Positions 44,801-52,746 of a DNA stretch of 64,000 nucleotides are shown here, piece by piece; position 1 is the first letter of the stretch; the number at the start of each line of letters is the position of its first letter. Source of the stretch: Burkholderiales bacterium (lineage in GTDB: Bacteria > Pseudomonadota > Gammaproteobacteria > Burkholderiales > Burkholderiaceae_B); NCBI GenBank assembly GCA_021299735.1, contig JAJTEM010000014.1:62001-126000 (forward strand). The letters run 5' to 3'. A program made the translations under genes and the position numbers. The notes beneath the pieces were generated by a model. That model saw nothing but the letters and a program-made list of their open reading frames with translations. It was not told the DNA's origin and did no database searches.

Positions 44801-46410
44801 CCGTCAAGCTCGTTCAGAACGGGCCGTCCCAGGTCGTCGGCCAGTACCTGCCCGGGGGGCGTAGTTTCCTTCAAGGTCACGATTGCTGAGTAGGGCGGGA
44901 TAACGTTGCTGTCGCCAGTGACTGAATGGGCAATGCCAAATTTCTGACCCAGTGTGGATTGATATGATTCCACGCGCAATCCAGCCGAGGCGATGATGGG
45001 CTTGCCCGCATCATCGCGCAGCATCTGTGTGCGAGTCTCGTTGCTGTTGGGGATGGAAAAGTTCAAGGTCAGAGGGGCAATGTCGCGCTGTACCCATCGC
45101 GATTCTCCACCCTGAACGCCTACCTTGGATTCATACACGCCCGCAGTATCGGTGAAGGGCTTGACACTTTGGTAAGTCTGCTTGCATTCCACTTCGAGAG
45201 GATCGCCACCGTGGTCGCTGTAGCGGTAAGTTTTCCCTTCATCCTGGTAGGCGACCATGTGGCCACCAAACATCCAGATGGCCTCTTGCTGGAAGCCGCA
45301 GGAACCATGGGCGAAAATCTCCCCTTCGCCTGCTTGCTTGAAAATCTGCTCCATTACTTTGGAGCGTACCTCGCTGCCCCAATTCTCACCATACAAGGCC
45401 TTGTTGTAAGAGTTGCCTGTACCCTGAAAAACCACCGGATCGCCTGCTTCCTTTAGTCGGTTGCGGACGGCGTTTTTGAGGTCCGAGTACAACCAGTCGT
45501 CCAGCTTGCTTTCAAGTTCGATGCCTGCACGCATCCTTCCGAATATTTCCTGGAAGGTACCCACGTTGGAGAGTTTGGTGGGTTTGGTGTCGCCGAACAA
45601 CGCACCGAGTACTTGTTGAGAAAACCGTGAGCGAACCATGTTCATGAATTGCGGATCGGTCTGTGCAATTTCACTGCCTTCGCCCAGTTGCAGCTTGACC
45701 TCGAAGGCCGAGGCGGACGGTGGGCGGATAAACTTGAGGGTCGCACTGCCGTCGCCCAGGCTGACATCGAAGCCCGATAGCCCATCGCGCGACGTATTCC
45801 TGCAGGTAGTGCCGTCTGCAAGGACGAAAGAGGTCGGTCGGCCAGAGATTTTCGGGTTCTGGCCCAAGTCCCAGGCAGTCTGCCTGAAGCGGGAAGCGTT
45901 CTGGAAAATCTGTTCTCCAAATGGAGCGGCCTTCAAGGCGCGGCTGGCGAGGATTGAAGCCCGCTGTTCTGGGTTTGGTTTGTCGACTGCCATCTGGAAA
46001 CGGCTTTCAAAAAACTTCTGCACTTCAGTGCTGGTTTTGAATTTTTGGTTGCGGGCTTCGCCGGCGCTCCCTCCCGCAAGTCTTATCCCTTCATCGACCA
46101 TCCAGGCGATTTCGTCCTGTTTGCTCAGACTTTTTGGAGTGATGTTGAATTCCCGCTTGAAGAAAGCCTTGACCTCCTTCTCGCTTTCAAAGGCCATCTT
46201 CCAGCCGTCGATCAGGCCAGCCGGGTTGCGGCTGGAGGGTACCAGTACTTTGCTTAATGCCAACGACTGTTCGCGCAACCGCTCAAAGGCAAAGCCGTAC
46301 AAATTACGGCCCTGGACGATTCGCCCCTCCTCGGCACGCATGGCGCGCGTGGGTTTTGTGAGGCGTGGTGCCTTAGCCCCCTCAGTGCGCCCGGTCTCGG
46401 AAAGTGGCAC
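41803..46410 (-). CDS. 1535-residue putative effector/toxin of unknown function
   Basis: I do not recognise a domain. Residues 1-880 are soluble with a polar composition. Three Gly/Ala-rich hydrophobic stretches follow, at about 983-1017, 1097-1142 and 1192-1237 (e.g. GGAVAMAGASAVASKVLGG), and could insert into a membrane. The C-terminal 300 residues are helical and charged. The frame starts at GTG 46410 without a strong ribosome site. A 93-codon frame ends 7 bp upstream, and an hrp-box-like promoter precedes that. Size, lack of signal peptide, membrane segments near the C-terminus and the promoter resemble large type III effectors of plant- or amoeba-associated Proteobacteria. Function is not assigned. 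Confidence 0.65.
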   Translation of the reverse strand: MPLSETGRTEGAKAPRLTKPTRAMRAEEGRIVQGRNLYGFAFERLREQSLALSKVLVPSSRNPAGLIDGWKMAFESEKEVKAFFKREFNITPKSLSKQDEIAWMVDEGIRLAGGSAGEARNQKFKTSTEVQKFFESRFQMAVDKPNPEQRASILASRALKAAPFGEQIFQNASRFRQTAWDLGQNPKISGRPTSFVLADGTTCRNTSRDGLSGFDVSLGDGSATLKFIRPPSASAFEVKLQLGEGSEIAQTDPQFMNMVRSRFSQQVLGALFGDTKPTKLSNVGTFQEIFGRMRAGIELESKLDDWLYSDLKNAVRNRLKEAGDPVVFQGTGNSYNKALYGENWGSEVRSKVMEQIFKQAGEGEIFAHGSCGFQQEAIWMFGGHMVAYQDEGKTYRYSDHGGDPLEVECKQTYQSVKPFTDTAGVYESKVGVQGGESRWVQRDIAPLTLNFSIPNSNETRTQMLRDDAGKPIIASAGLRVESYQSTLGQKFGIAHSVTGDSNVIPPYSAIVTLKETTPPGQVLADDLGRPVLNELDGQPVQEIEELTLEAVIDGQPITLQTSKVKRAAIEARLSQSGGAFTYSKDVIRELAEKQLLSEITYRVAEVKRWERVPLTQIGQDGRLEPMQGPNGILHTYRQVIHKNPSADMLTDRVYAQIHCVHSQNGLNVPYAEQLLAPGVEIVGHSIPREGVQADTPLASTFRPAATRGFNKPFGAYQPPGTLREKAVIESMEGRNWRTTQPHSDMFKGEAVGHRADGTRTLGEDPLVPFEIKHEVDEHLHGSRAGIEGAITSGVALRDQKKLRAELTDKLADVRKSLDAMKHDRYDAPLNHAPFGLKEKQKFLNDRQKYWSQDLYRDLGIVSTAVPQSSTGKTSNVTAAAPATATAATARLRKFVPATATTVPAEEANQVTPNTSEEPSREALLALVDQELSMVRDGLEMVTDSRQRVDQGLDMEQVIQRHFRPWPDKLTTTAETKAASSLGSFFGAGAQGAALGGSVSAATALSAGTFLGTLMLTVAGVEGMKDAATDVRRLRQLIKPLKAHQQNLLALRRELQGQPGNTPSPALAASVEPSLKGVQARLRAANRQLNDSMTGILNSGLLATAGVTGIAGGAVAMAGASAVASKVLGGVAGGLVMGFGAITAAQGAHRWRQLHGLPEAVERTLGKDNALRVGLVTLLEHERDARKSEIASRTMLAATGATSMTLNVMGAAGAIPTAGASIGLIAAGVGMGAATAAAFRPVKSRQRGLHAIGAVERTTNLPLTFLQTPAHLNHLVNKLNNQGNIITHFQRKIIDEHMPYSFRAHRSLSKVVPQHDRRQIAQLMVDNPKAVTDESMQFMLRATQFEQHYLRENKLPALQQEVNALLKEFTKTPVGGVSDTAGTRRKMLAMQLKAKADTLLTESARHSRLERLEERLSKFTRHLGKEFLSDPALANDWKNLQVDFILSHDLAAEAMSRKKFKVVQESMEAAARENSDTEKPLRQALSENIDRRFAMIFTHAYPDKIAYERRGALELARMMFMEEAAQSERQSRQEAA

Positions 46411-46417
46411 AAGTTTC

Positions 46418-46699
46418 TCACGGTCCTGGCGCTTGTATTGAACATTGGCTTTCCTGCGTAATTTGACTGGTCACGGGCTTGAGTGCTGCCGCTGCCTGGG
46501 TAGCAAAGTCTGTTACCTCCAGGTCTGCATAGCCCTCCGGCCGAGCCGAGAAAGGGTAGGCGATCCTGGCGGGGGTCTCGCTGCCGCGAGACCGCAAGGC
46601 CGAGCGTGCAACAACAGGAGGCGTTGGTGAGGGGCGTAAATCGTTGGACTCCGCGGGCGAAAATCGAGGGCGAGAGAAGCTGGGGAGTTGTATTTTCAT
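46418..46699 (-). CDS. Small Pro/Ser/Arg-rich protein, perhaps the split N-terminus of the 1535-aa protein
   Basis: This encodes 93 aa beginning MKIQLPSFSRPRFSPAESND, polar and disordered, like an N-terminal type III secretion region. It ends 7 bp before the GTG of the large gene. The large frame has no stop back to about 46486, so for about 70 bp the two frames overlap and a single-base change there would join them. It is not acidic and not chaperone-like. Either the effector carries a frameshift, or this is a short separate gene. No good ribosome site is visible at 46699. Confidence 0.5.
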   Translation of the reverse strand: MKIQLPSFSRPRFSPAESNDLRPSPTPPVVARSALRSRGSETPARIAYPFSARPEGYADLEVTDFATQAAAALKPVTSQITQESQCSIQAPGP

Positions 46700-46796
46700 G
46701 ACCGTTTGTTCAGGATTTTCGCGTTTACAGCAACAATTACTGCGGAAAGTTTCAGTTCAAAAAATGCCTGTATACCAGTGAACGGGACATTTTTAT

Positions 46797-46824
46797 TTGG
46801 TGACACTTATTGCACTGCGGTTCC
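46797..46824 (-). promoter_or_regulatory. hrp-box-like promoter for the 1535-aa effector locus
   Basis: Minus strand: GGAACC (46824-46819), 15 bases, TCACCAA (46803-46797). It differs from the hrp box GGAACC-N15/16-CCACNNA at one position. GGAACC lies in a small palindrome TGCGG-TTCCA-CCGCA (46816-46830), and 12-bp inverted copies of TTTTCGCGTTTA at 46716-46727 and 46841-46852 flank the region. It is about 98 bp before ATG 46699. Confidence 0.5.
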
Positions 46825-46881
46825 ACCGCAGAGTGCTGCCTAAACGCGAAAAGACCATATCCTGAAAGGTTAATCACCCAG

Positions 46882-48450
46882 TCATGAATATCTCCAGCTG
46901 GCCTGTGTCATGCTGATTCGTGCACTGCCGCCCTGGTCGGGGCTATTGCGAGCCAGAATGTCTCGAAGGGTTTGCGTGCCTTGTATGGCATTCCACCCGA
47001 TTTGTGAAAAGGTGTCTGGTTTGTAAACATGCTCAGAAAGCAGCGGATTGGTCAGTGCCTGTGAAAATGCATCAACAGCAACCATGCGTTGAATCAACTC
47101 GGGCAAAGGCGAATTGGGCTCGGTGTCTTCAGCGAAAAGCCCTATGTAAAAATCAATGTCGTCAGGTGTTTTGTAATTCTTGGCCAGAAAATCAACCACC
47201 TTGCGGTTTTTAGACACATCGGAAAATGTTTGTGGCTTTTTCAGTGACACGTATTCCCGGTATTTGGAGTAAGAATCTAGCTTGTACAAACGGTCCTGTT
47301 CAATGGCTTTCACTTCAAAACCCACCAGCGCGGCACTGGTGTTGAAGGCCCCCAAGCGGCCTGCTCGCATTTCGCTCAAACTTGCAAACGCCTTGGTAAG
47401 TCCCGAGTCGAGCAACAATTGATTGTTCATGAATGTTGCGGCAACAGGGTAGCTTTTTCCATTCCAGTTTATCGTGTCTGGTATCAGGGAATGCCACCGG
47501 TAAAGCAGGCTGAATTCAGCGGTAATCCAGTTGGGCTTGTTCCACGGGGCATGCCATGCAACGCTTGGGTCCATCTTCAAGTGAAAAGGTGCGGACGAAA
47601 TATGATTGATGTATTCCTCAATCACTATTTTGATAAACATCACGATCACCGCATTGCGCGCGGTTTGAAACACCCGTTCATCATCCCACGCGGGGTGTGT
47701 CTTCTCCATGTCACGGGCCAGTCGATTGTGTTCACGAAGCAGCAATGTATTGATCATTGCAACCTGGGGCACACTGTTCACCCGGTCACCACCCACAGCA
47801 AACAACTTGTTGCGCATTTCAGGGGTGCAGCGGTCCAGGCCAAGTGGTGGGTCCAATTTGTCGATCTCTGGTTTTAGTGCACCTGTGTTGCTGTCAAAAA
47901 GAAAGGGTGAGTATTCCTCTCCATTCAATATTTGTGATTTTAATTGTCCTTTTTTGCCAGTTGCCCCTGTTTTGATTCGCAACTGCTCGGTTTGCACCTG
48001 TGTGCGGCCATACAAGGTACACAAATCAATTTGATGGTTCGACGTGTTTTGCTTTCTCAATGGGTCGTCTTTTTCCCCGGCGCTTTCGTTGGGCATTCTG
48101 GTGCGAATGAATCCATCGGTCAGGTATTGTGCAAATGCAGGGAAAAGGCAGGTGGATTTTTTGCAAAATTCCTGCTCAGTTGTACTTCTTTCAAACAGCC
48201 CCTTTAGCGCGCTGGGGGGTGGCAGGTTTTGCCTGTTGGCCGCTGGCAAATGGCGTGCGCTCCAGGTTTGGTCGGTCAGTGAGGTCCACGACACATAATC
48301 GTGTACCGTACTCCACGGGTGTGGTCGGTACCTGCACACTTCCAGTGTTTTGTTGATCGCAGCAGCATTGACTTTGTCGCCCAACCAAGGCCAGTTGTTG
48401 GCCAGTTTTGAGCCTGATTGAATAAGGGTACTGCGAAGTTTCTGGAACAT
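46882..48450 (-). CDS. Heme peroxidase, prostaglandin synthase (COX)-like
   Basis: This encodes 522 aa of the animal heme peroxidase/cyclooxygenase family. The stretch TAEFSLLYRWHSLIPD has Tyr317 and the proximal heme ligand His320 in the same places as Tyr385 and His388 of COX enzymes, so fatty-acid dioxygenation is possible. The distal segment, FAQHFTH in COX, reads FAQYLTD: Gln108 is kept but the distal His is Asp112. SNHQIDLCTLYG and ILNGEEYSPF also match COX. No signal peptide or EGF domain is present. GGAGGT precedes the ATG. It may oxygenate a lipid; the peroxidase step is in doubt. Confidence 0.82.
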   Translation of the reverse strand: MFQKLRSTLIQSGSKLANNWPWLGDKVNAAAINKTLEVCRYRPHPWSTVHDYVSWTSLTDQTWSARHLPAANRQNLPPPSALKGLFERSTTEQEFCKKSTCLFPAFAQYLTDGFIRTRMPNESAGEKDDPLRKQNTSNHQIDLCTLYGRTQVQTEQLRIKTGATGKKGQLKSQILNGEEYSPFLFDSNTGALKPEIDKLDPPLGLDRCTPEMRNKLFAVGGDRVNSVPQVAMINTLLLREHNRLARDMEKTHPAWDDERVFQTARNAVIVMFIKIVIEEYINHISSAPFHLKMDPSVAWHAPWNKPNWITAEFSLLYRWHSLIPDTINWNGKSYPVAATFMNNQLLLDSGLTKAFASLSEMRAGRLGAFNTSAALVGFEVKAIEQDRLYKLDSYSKYREYVSLKKPQTFSDVSKNRKVVDFLAKNYKTPDDIDFYIGLFAEDTEPNSPLPELIQRMVAVDAFSQALTNPLLSEHVYKPDTFSQIGWNAIQGTQTLRDILARNSPDQGGSARISMTQASWRYS

Positions 48451-48469
48451 GTGAAAGTACCTCCAAGGG

Positions 48470-48898
48470 TTATGGATTCAGTTTTTGGTGTGCCCAGTAA
48501 CCAAAATCAACTTCGATGTTTTCTTGTAAACCCACCAGCCCTGTAATTTGTGCATTCATCAATTGCCCAAAGTTGGCGAACAGGTTGAACTGTTGTTCAA
48601 GAAGTTTCGTCATTGTGTTGGCTTGCTTGATTTGAGAGTAATCGTGTACCAAAGCAGTACAACCCTCTATCCAGGCCTGGTGTTGCTGTTGCAAGCGACG
48701 CATTACTGCGCCTTGCATTTGCAACAGTTCCTCAAGCGTGTCTGCCTGTGTTAACTGGGGTATTAATTGAACGGTCGACATGCAATTGCGCATGGTTCTC
48801 CCCACCCGCCGTTTCATAAGGTTGTGCGCCGTTTGTGTGTGTGCAGCCAATTCAACTGGGGGCATGTTGTGTGGTACAAGTTTTACGATTTCGTTCAT
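48470..48898 (-). CDS. Hypothetical helical protein, possibly a phasin
   Basis: This encodes 142 aa, all alpha, rich in Gln, Leu and Met, without signal peptide. Heptad-like stretches (e.g. LEELLQMQGAVMRRLQQQHQ) and its place between an intracellular PHB depolymerase gene and a heme peroxidase gene suggest a granule-associated phasin, but no motif is decisive. It is 20 bp before the peroxidase start, so the two may be co-transcribed. AAGGA lies 12 bases before the ATG. Confidence 0.5.
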   Translation of the reverse strand: MNEIVKLVPHNMPPVELAAHTQTAHNLMKRRVGRTMRNCMSTVQLIPQLTQADTLEELLQMQGAVMRRLQQQHQAWIEGCTALVHDYSQIKQANTMTKLLEQQFNLFANFGQLMNAQITGLVGLQENIEVDFGYWAHQKLNP

Positions 48899-48924
48899 GG
48901 CGTGTGTGGTTCCTTTTTGATTGA

Positions 48925-49989
48925 TTAGCCGCCAAGCCGCTCAAGCATGGCGTGAATGGCTTTGATTTGAATGGCGTCGCGGGAATAGTAGTCGGGCTCT
49001 TGTGCGTTGGTGGCCGTATATCCCCACCAATCCCAGCATCCCTCCGGGTTTTCAGTGGTGCCGTCTGAGCCCTGCGCCTGGGGATACAGCACGATGATGT
49101 TGTTGCTGTCGGCCATGTGGTTGTATCCCGTGGTCGTGAAATACCTGTTGCCATAGGGTGGCTGATTGCTCTTGTCTGCACGGCCAAACACATAATCGGT
49201 GTAGTTGTACCCCTGCTTGCAACCATGCAAGGCAATATGCACGCGAGCGGGTGCGCCTTCTTCAACTGCCTTGGGTATGTATGCATACCCAAACGGGCTC
49301 ATGCTGGCGCGTTCTTCATTGTTGAAAAACTCGGTTTGATCAAAGCGCACAATGCGACCGCTCAGGTTTTGTGCTGCGGGCTTAAGGTTTGGATAAATGT
49401 GTTTCAAAATGTCATGCGATTGCATGAACCCGCCGTTGTTGATGTAAGGCGGCTGGTTCGTGCCCAATTCAGAATCTTCAGGGTTGTCGGTGATGATTGA
49501 GTGGCCCGCCGGAATATCGCAGTGATAAGCAATGTTTTCTGGCTTCACGCCCAGAAGTTCATAGAATTTACGCGTACGTGCTACTACATCCGAATACACC
49601 ACTTCATCTTTGCTGCCGGTGAAAATGTATATCCGGTCATCTGCCAAATTAGCGATCGGGTCAATCAAGTTTTGTTTGGCTGTTTGGTAGGCCAAATCAG
49701 CAAGTTTTCCGGCATTTGGACCAGTTTGTGGCACCAGTGGATTCAGGCAAATGTACAGCGAGTTTTCAATGAACGCATCTTCTGCAATTAATGCAGCTTC
49801 GCGAAAAGATTCCGCGCAACGAAATGGCCCCCCTGCAATAATGCCAGCCCCAACAAAACTGGCGGAATGGGCCAGGTGAAGCTGAACGGTCATGAACGCC
49901 CCTGAGGATAAACCCGACACAGAGCTTTGCCCTTTTTTTACTTTGTACGACTGAAGTTGAACAACACCTGAATTTGTGCTGACAAGCAT
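48925..49989 (-). CDS. Intracellular polyhydroxybutyrate depolymerase family esterase
   Basis: This encodes 354 aa of the PHB depolymerase/esterase family. The lipase box is SGLSSGAFM (Ser as nucleophile), followed by GAGIIAGGPF; the C-terminus has LHGCKQGYNYTDYVFG, a family block, and an HMADSNNIIVLYPQA segment. There is no signal peptide when starting at ATG 49989, which has CAGGGGG just upstream, so it should be cytoplasmic and act on native PHB granules. A longer frame from 50220 would overlap the adenylate cyclase gene and is rejected. The putative phasin gene follows. Confidence 0.83.
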   Translation of the reverse strand: MLVSTNSGVVQLQSYKVKKGQSSVSGLSSGAFMTVQLHLAHSASFVGAGIIAGGPFRCAESFREAALIAEDAFIENSLYICLNPLVPQTGPNAGKLADLAYQTAKQNLIDPIANLADDRIYIFTGSKDEVVYSDVVARTRKFYELLGVKPENIAYHCDIPAGHSIITDNPEDSELGTNQPPYINNGGFMQSHDILKHIYPNLKPAAQNLSGRIVRFDQTEFFNNEERASMSPFGYAYIPKAVEEGAPARVHIALHGCKQGYNYTDYVFGRADKSNQPPYGNRYFTTTGYNHMADSNNIIVLYPQAQGSDGTTENPEGCWDWWGYTATNAQEPDYYSRDAIQIKAIHAMLERLGG

Positions 49990-50062
49990 TAGAACCCCCT
50001 GAACAAATTGAATGGAATAAAATTCTGGACAATACAAATTGCTGCTCAATAACGTTCTTGGG

Positions 50063-51397
50063 CTAGTGCGCCTTGTACAACATCCAGGTTTCGTCAATAC
50101 CTCGTAATTCGTGTAGCCCAAGTTCTTCGAAGTGAAAAGGCGAACCGAGCAATATGTCCCTGACTGTTCTTGAAACCAAAACTTCTGCAGGTGCAGCAAA
50201 GCTGGCAATCCGTGCACCAATGTGAACAGTTACACCGGAAACATGACCGTTTTCCCGCTGTTCAATGTCACCAAAATGAATTCCGGCTTTCAGCTGCAAT
50301 CCAAGTTCAGCAAGCGCCAGAATGAGCGCTTTAGCGCATCGAAGCGCGTTGTCGGGGCGCTTGAAGGTGGAAAGTATTCCGTCGCCAGCCGAATTGACCA
50401 GGCGGCCACTGAAGCGCTGAATTTGCTCCAGCTGCACTCGGTCATGTTGATCCAGCAAACGGCGCCAGCTTTTGTCCCCCAGCCTGCTGGCATGCCCGGT
50501 TGAATCGGTGATGTCGGTAAAAAGCACTGCGACAAGCTTTCGTTCTGGCTCCTCGCTGTGGCATCGGCCTGTCAAAAACTCCTCGATGTGATCAAGCACA
50601 AGTTCGGAAGTGTCTGAGTATGGGGTGGCACTGGAGCCGGGAAGTTCGATGAAGCGTGCTCCCGGTACACGCTCGGCAATGTAGCGCCCATGTGACACAG
50701 GAACCCACGGGTAATCACGCCGTGTCATTACCAGTGTTGGGGCCTTTACATTGGGCAGCGCGTCTCGTGCATCCAGCGTAAGGTGTGTGGAAATAATTTG
50801 TGCAAAAGCCTTGGGCGATGCAATTGCGCGGTACATTCGCGCTGCATTCCGAAGTGCTGCGGGGTCTTCGGCCAATTCAGGTGTTACCTTCAAAGCCCAC
50901 TTTTCTGTACCCCAGTATTTTTGGGCGAAGTTGATAAACTGTTGCACAACTTCTACGGCATGGCCTTCCGGATAACCATCGGTTCTCGAATAACGGGCTG
51001 TTGTATTGATCAAAACCAGTCGAGACACTTTCTCAGGATTTCTGGCTGCGAAGGGCAGTACCAATGGCCCTGCATCATTCCAGCCCACAATGGCCACAGT
51101 TTCACTTTGGATCGCAGTCATCACCGCGAGCAGCTCATCGTTCCAGTGTTCGCAGGGTTTGCGGCCATCTTGAGGACGTGGGTCGGACAAACCCGAACCG
51201 CGAGAGTTGAAAACAATCAGGCGTGAGAAAGAGGCCAGGCGCCTGAGAAATCGGGAAAGGAGGGGATCTTCCCAGTCGAGGTCGACATGGCTGATTTGAC
51301 CCGATGTAAAAACCAGATCAAACGGACCCGATCCCAGCACTTGGTAGGCAATACGGTCTTCGCCCACTGTTGCAAATCGGGTTTCAGGTAGCTTCAT
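50063..51397 (-). CDS. Alpha/beta-hydrolase fused to class III adenylate/guanylate cyclase
   Basis: This encodes 444 aa. Residues 1-270 have an alpha/beta-hydrolase fold; residues 280-444 a class III cyclase domain with LFTDITDST (metal-binding Asp pair), VNSAGDGILSTF and the KAGIHFGDIE segment. It would make cAMP or cGMP in the cytoplasm. The hydrolase elbow, usually GxSxGG, reads GWNDAGP, so the nucleophilic Ser is replaced by Asn and the domain is likely a ligand sensor. Fusions of this type are common in Mycobacterium and some Proteobacteria. ATG 51397 is used; a TTG 15 bp upstream is possible. Confidence 0.88.
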   Translation of the reverse strand: MKLPETRFATVGEDRIAYQVLGSGPFDLVFTSGQISHVDLDWEDPLLSRFLRRLASFSRLIVFNSRGSGLSDPRPQDGRKPCEHWNDELLAVMTAIQSETVAIVGWNDAGPLVLPFAARNPEKVSRLVLINTTARYSRTDGYPEGHAVEVVQQFINFAQKYWGTEKWALKVTPELAEDPAALRNAARMYRAIASPKAFAQIISTHLTLDARDALPNVKAPTLVMTRRDYPWVPVSHGRYIAERVPGARFIELPGSSATPYSDTSELVLDHIEEFLTGRCHSEEPERKLVAVLFTDITDSTGHASRLGDKSWRRLLDQHDRVQLEQIQRFSGRLVNSAGDGILSTFKRPDNALRCAKALILALAELGLQLKAGIHFGDIEQRENGHVSGVTVHIGARIASFAAPAEVLVSRTVRDILLGSPFHFEELGLHELRGIDETWMLYKAH

Positions 51398-51617
51398 TAA
51401 CAATATGCCCAACGTTGATTTCGATGGTGAACATAAATGCTGGAAGTCAGTTTGGCTCTGTTTATCGCTACACCAGTTGGTTAGATTTATTTTTATGACC
51501 TGGTAAAAAGATTAGCGCGTTTTTGTTTTTTTTCTTAATTCTTGTTTGGGTCACTCGGCTGGTGCGAGCAGTTGGATTATGGTGTTGGCCTGCGAAGCTT
51601 GTTTTTAGGTATGTCGT

Positions 51618-52493
51618 ATGTTTTTAATTGCAGGCGGTATTTCTGACCCAAACCTGGATGCTTTGGCAAAAGCGGCTGACCGGTTGGGTATTGAATGGTT
51701 TGACTTGAGGCAGCCCTTGAAAAGTAGTCTGCCTTTTCATTGGGAGCTTGATACACACACTGGTCATGCAGTTTGTCCTTGGGGAGATGTTGCTTTTCCC
51801 TGTTCTGCTTTTATTCGTCAGGATGTTTTTGCTCACATGAATGATCCAAGGCCTGAAGTGGCAGTCAGGGCTTTGGGGTCGTTCACTGCTGTGCAGGGGT
51901 GGCTGCTTGCAAACCCATCAGTTCGAACGTTCAATTCTGCGATTAGCCATCAAGCTCACAACAAAGTTGCCGCGCTGATATTGGCCAGGCAATGTGGTTT
52001 GGAAATTCCTGAGACCTGGGTAAGTAATCATGCTGGCCACATGCGAGAGCGCTCGAAGAGCAAATCGAGTATTGCAAAGCCGGTTGCTGGTGGCGGTTAT
52101 TGCCAAACATTGGACGAAGCACTTGAGTCAGTGAATGTAGACTTTTCTGCCATACCCGCATTGATTCAATCGAGGATGGTAGCACCAGAGATTCGTATTT
52201 TTGTTGTTGGTGGTAATGCGTTTGCCTTCCGAGTGTCGAGCCCCTCGCTGGACTACAGGGTTAAACAAGATGCCCAACTGGAGCAAGTGGATGTTCCCAA
52301 AGTGATTGCGCGGTTGAGAAAATTGATGAAAAAATTGCGCATGAATTTTGGTGCCGCAGATTTCAAAACAAACCCGGATACGGGAGAGCTGGTTTTTCTT
52401 GAGCTCAACACCTCCCCCATGTTTGCCGCTTTTGATAAGGTCAGTCATGGAAAGCTTACAGAGAGTATGGTGAGTTGCCTGTGCCTTGACTGA
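51618..52493 (+). CDS. ATP-grasp peptide ligase of a graspetide locus (PsnB/MvdD-like)
   Basis: This encodes 291 aa with an ATP-grasp fold. After a pre-ATP-grasp part (1-110) comes the ATP-binding lid with KSSIAKPVAGGGY and the metal/ATP core MNFGAADFKTNPDTGELVFL followed by ELNTSPMFAAFD, the acidic-Asn motif of RimK/microviridin-type ligases. These enzymes form omega-ester or omega-amide bonds between Thr/Ser/Lys and Asp/Glu side chains of a precursor. A precursor gene with TTxxxxEE cores begins 253 bp downstream, which supports a graspetide maturase. SD-like AGGT precedes ATG 51618. Alternative: an unrelated RimK-like ligase. Confidence 0.82.
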   Translation: MFLIAGGISDPNLDALAKAADRLGIEWFDLRQPLKSSLPFHWELDTHTGHAVCPWGDVAFPCSAFIRQDVFAHMNDPRPEVAVRALGSFTAVQGWLLANPSVRTFNSAISHQAHNKVAALILARQCGLEIPETWVSNHAGHMRERSKSKSSIAKPVAGGGYCQTLDEALESVNVDFSAIPALIQSRMVAPEIRIFVVGGNAFAFRVSSPSLDYRVKQDAQLEQVDVPKVIARLRKLMKKLRMNFGAADFKTNPDTGELVFLELNTSPMFAAFDKVSHGKLTESMVSCLCLD

Positions 52494-52746
52494 TTAGATC
52501 ATTCTGGTTTGGGGTGCAGTGTTCTGTTTGAAAGGGGCCATGTATTACCGAGGTTGTTTTGGAACTTGTTTGCGCAAGTAATTACTCAGGTTGGGTTAGC
52601 TAACGATAAACGCGCGCTTGCACGTGCTTTTATTCTTTTGAAAGTAAATGCGGTCTGGCGCAAGGTTTCACATTATTGATTGTGCAATTGGGCCGGCGTT
52701 TCACCTCAAAATTTTTAATCTATTGTTAAATTGCGGAACGTTCATC

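Noticed and set aside
45638-46441. Plus-strand frame of 267 codons
   Set aside because: Antisense to the 1535-aa gene with no ribosome site and biased Ser/Arg/Leu composition.
46816-46830. TGCGG-TTCCA-CCGCA as a terminator
   Set aside because: No T-run on either strand; it overlaps the hrp-box-like element instead.
48925-50220. Longer PHB depolymerase start at 50220
   Set aside because: It would overlap the adenylate cyclase gene by more than 150 bp and adds non-homologous residues; ATG 49989 has a strong ribosome site.
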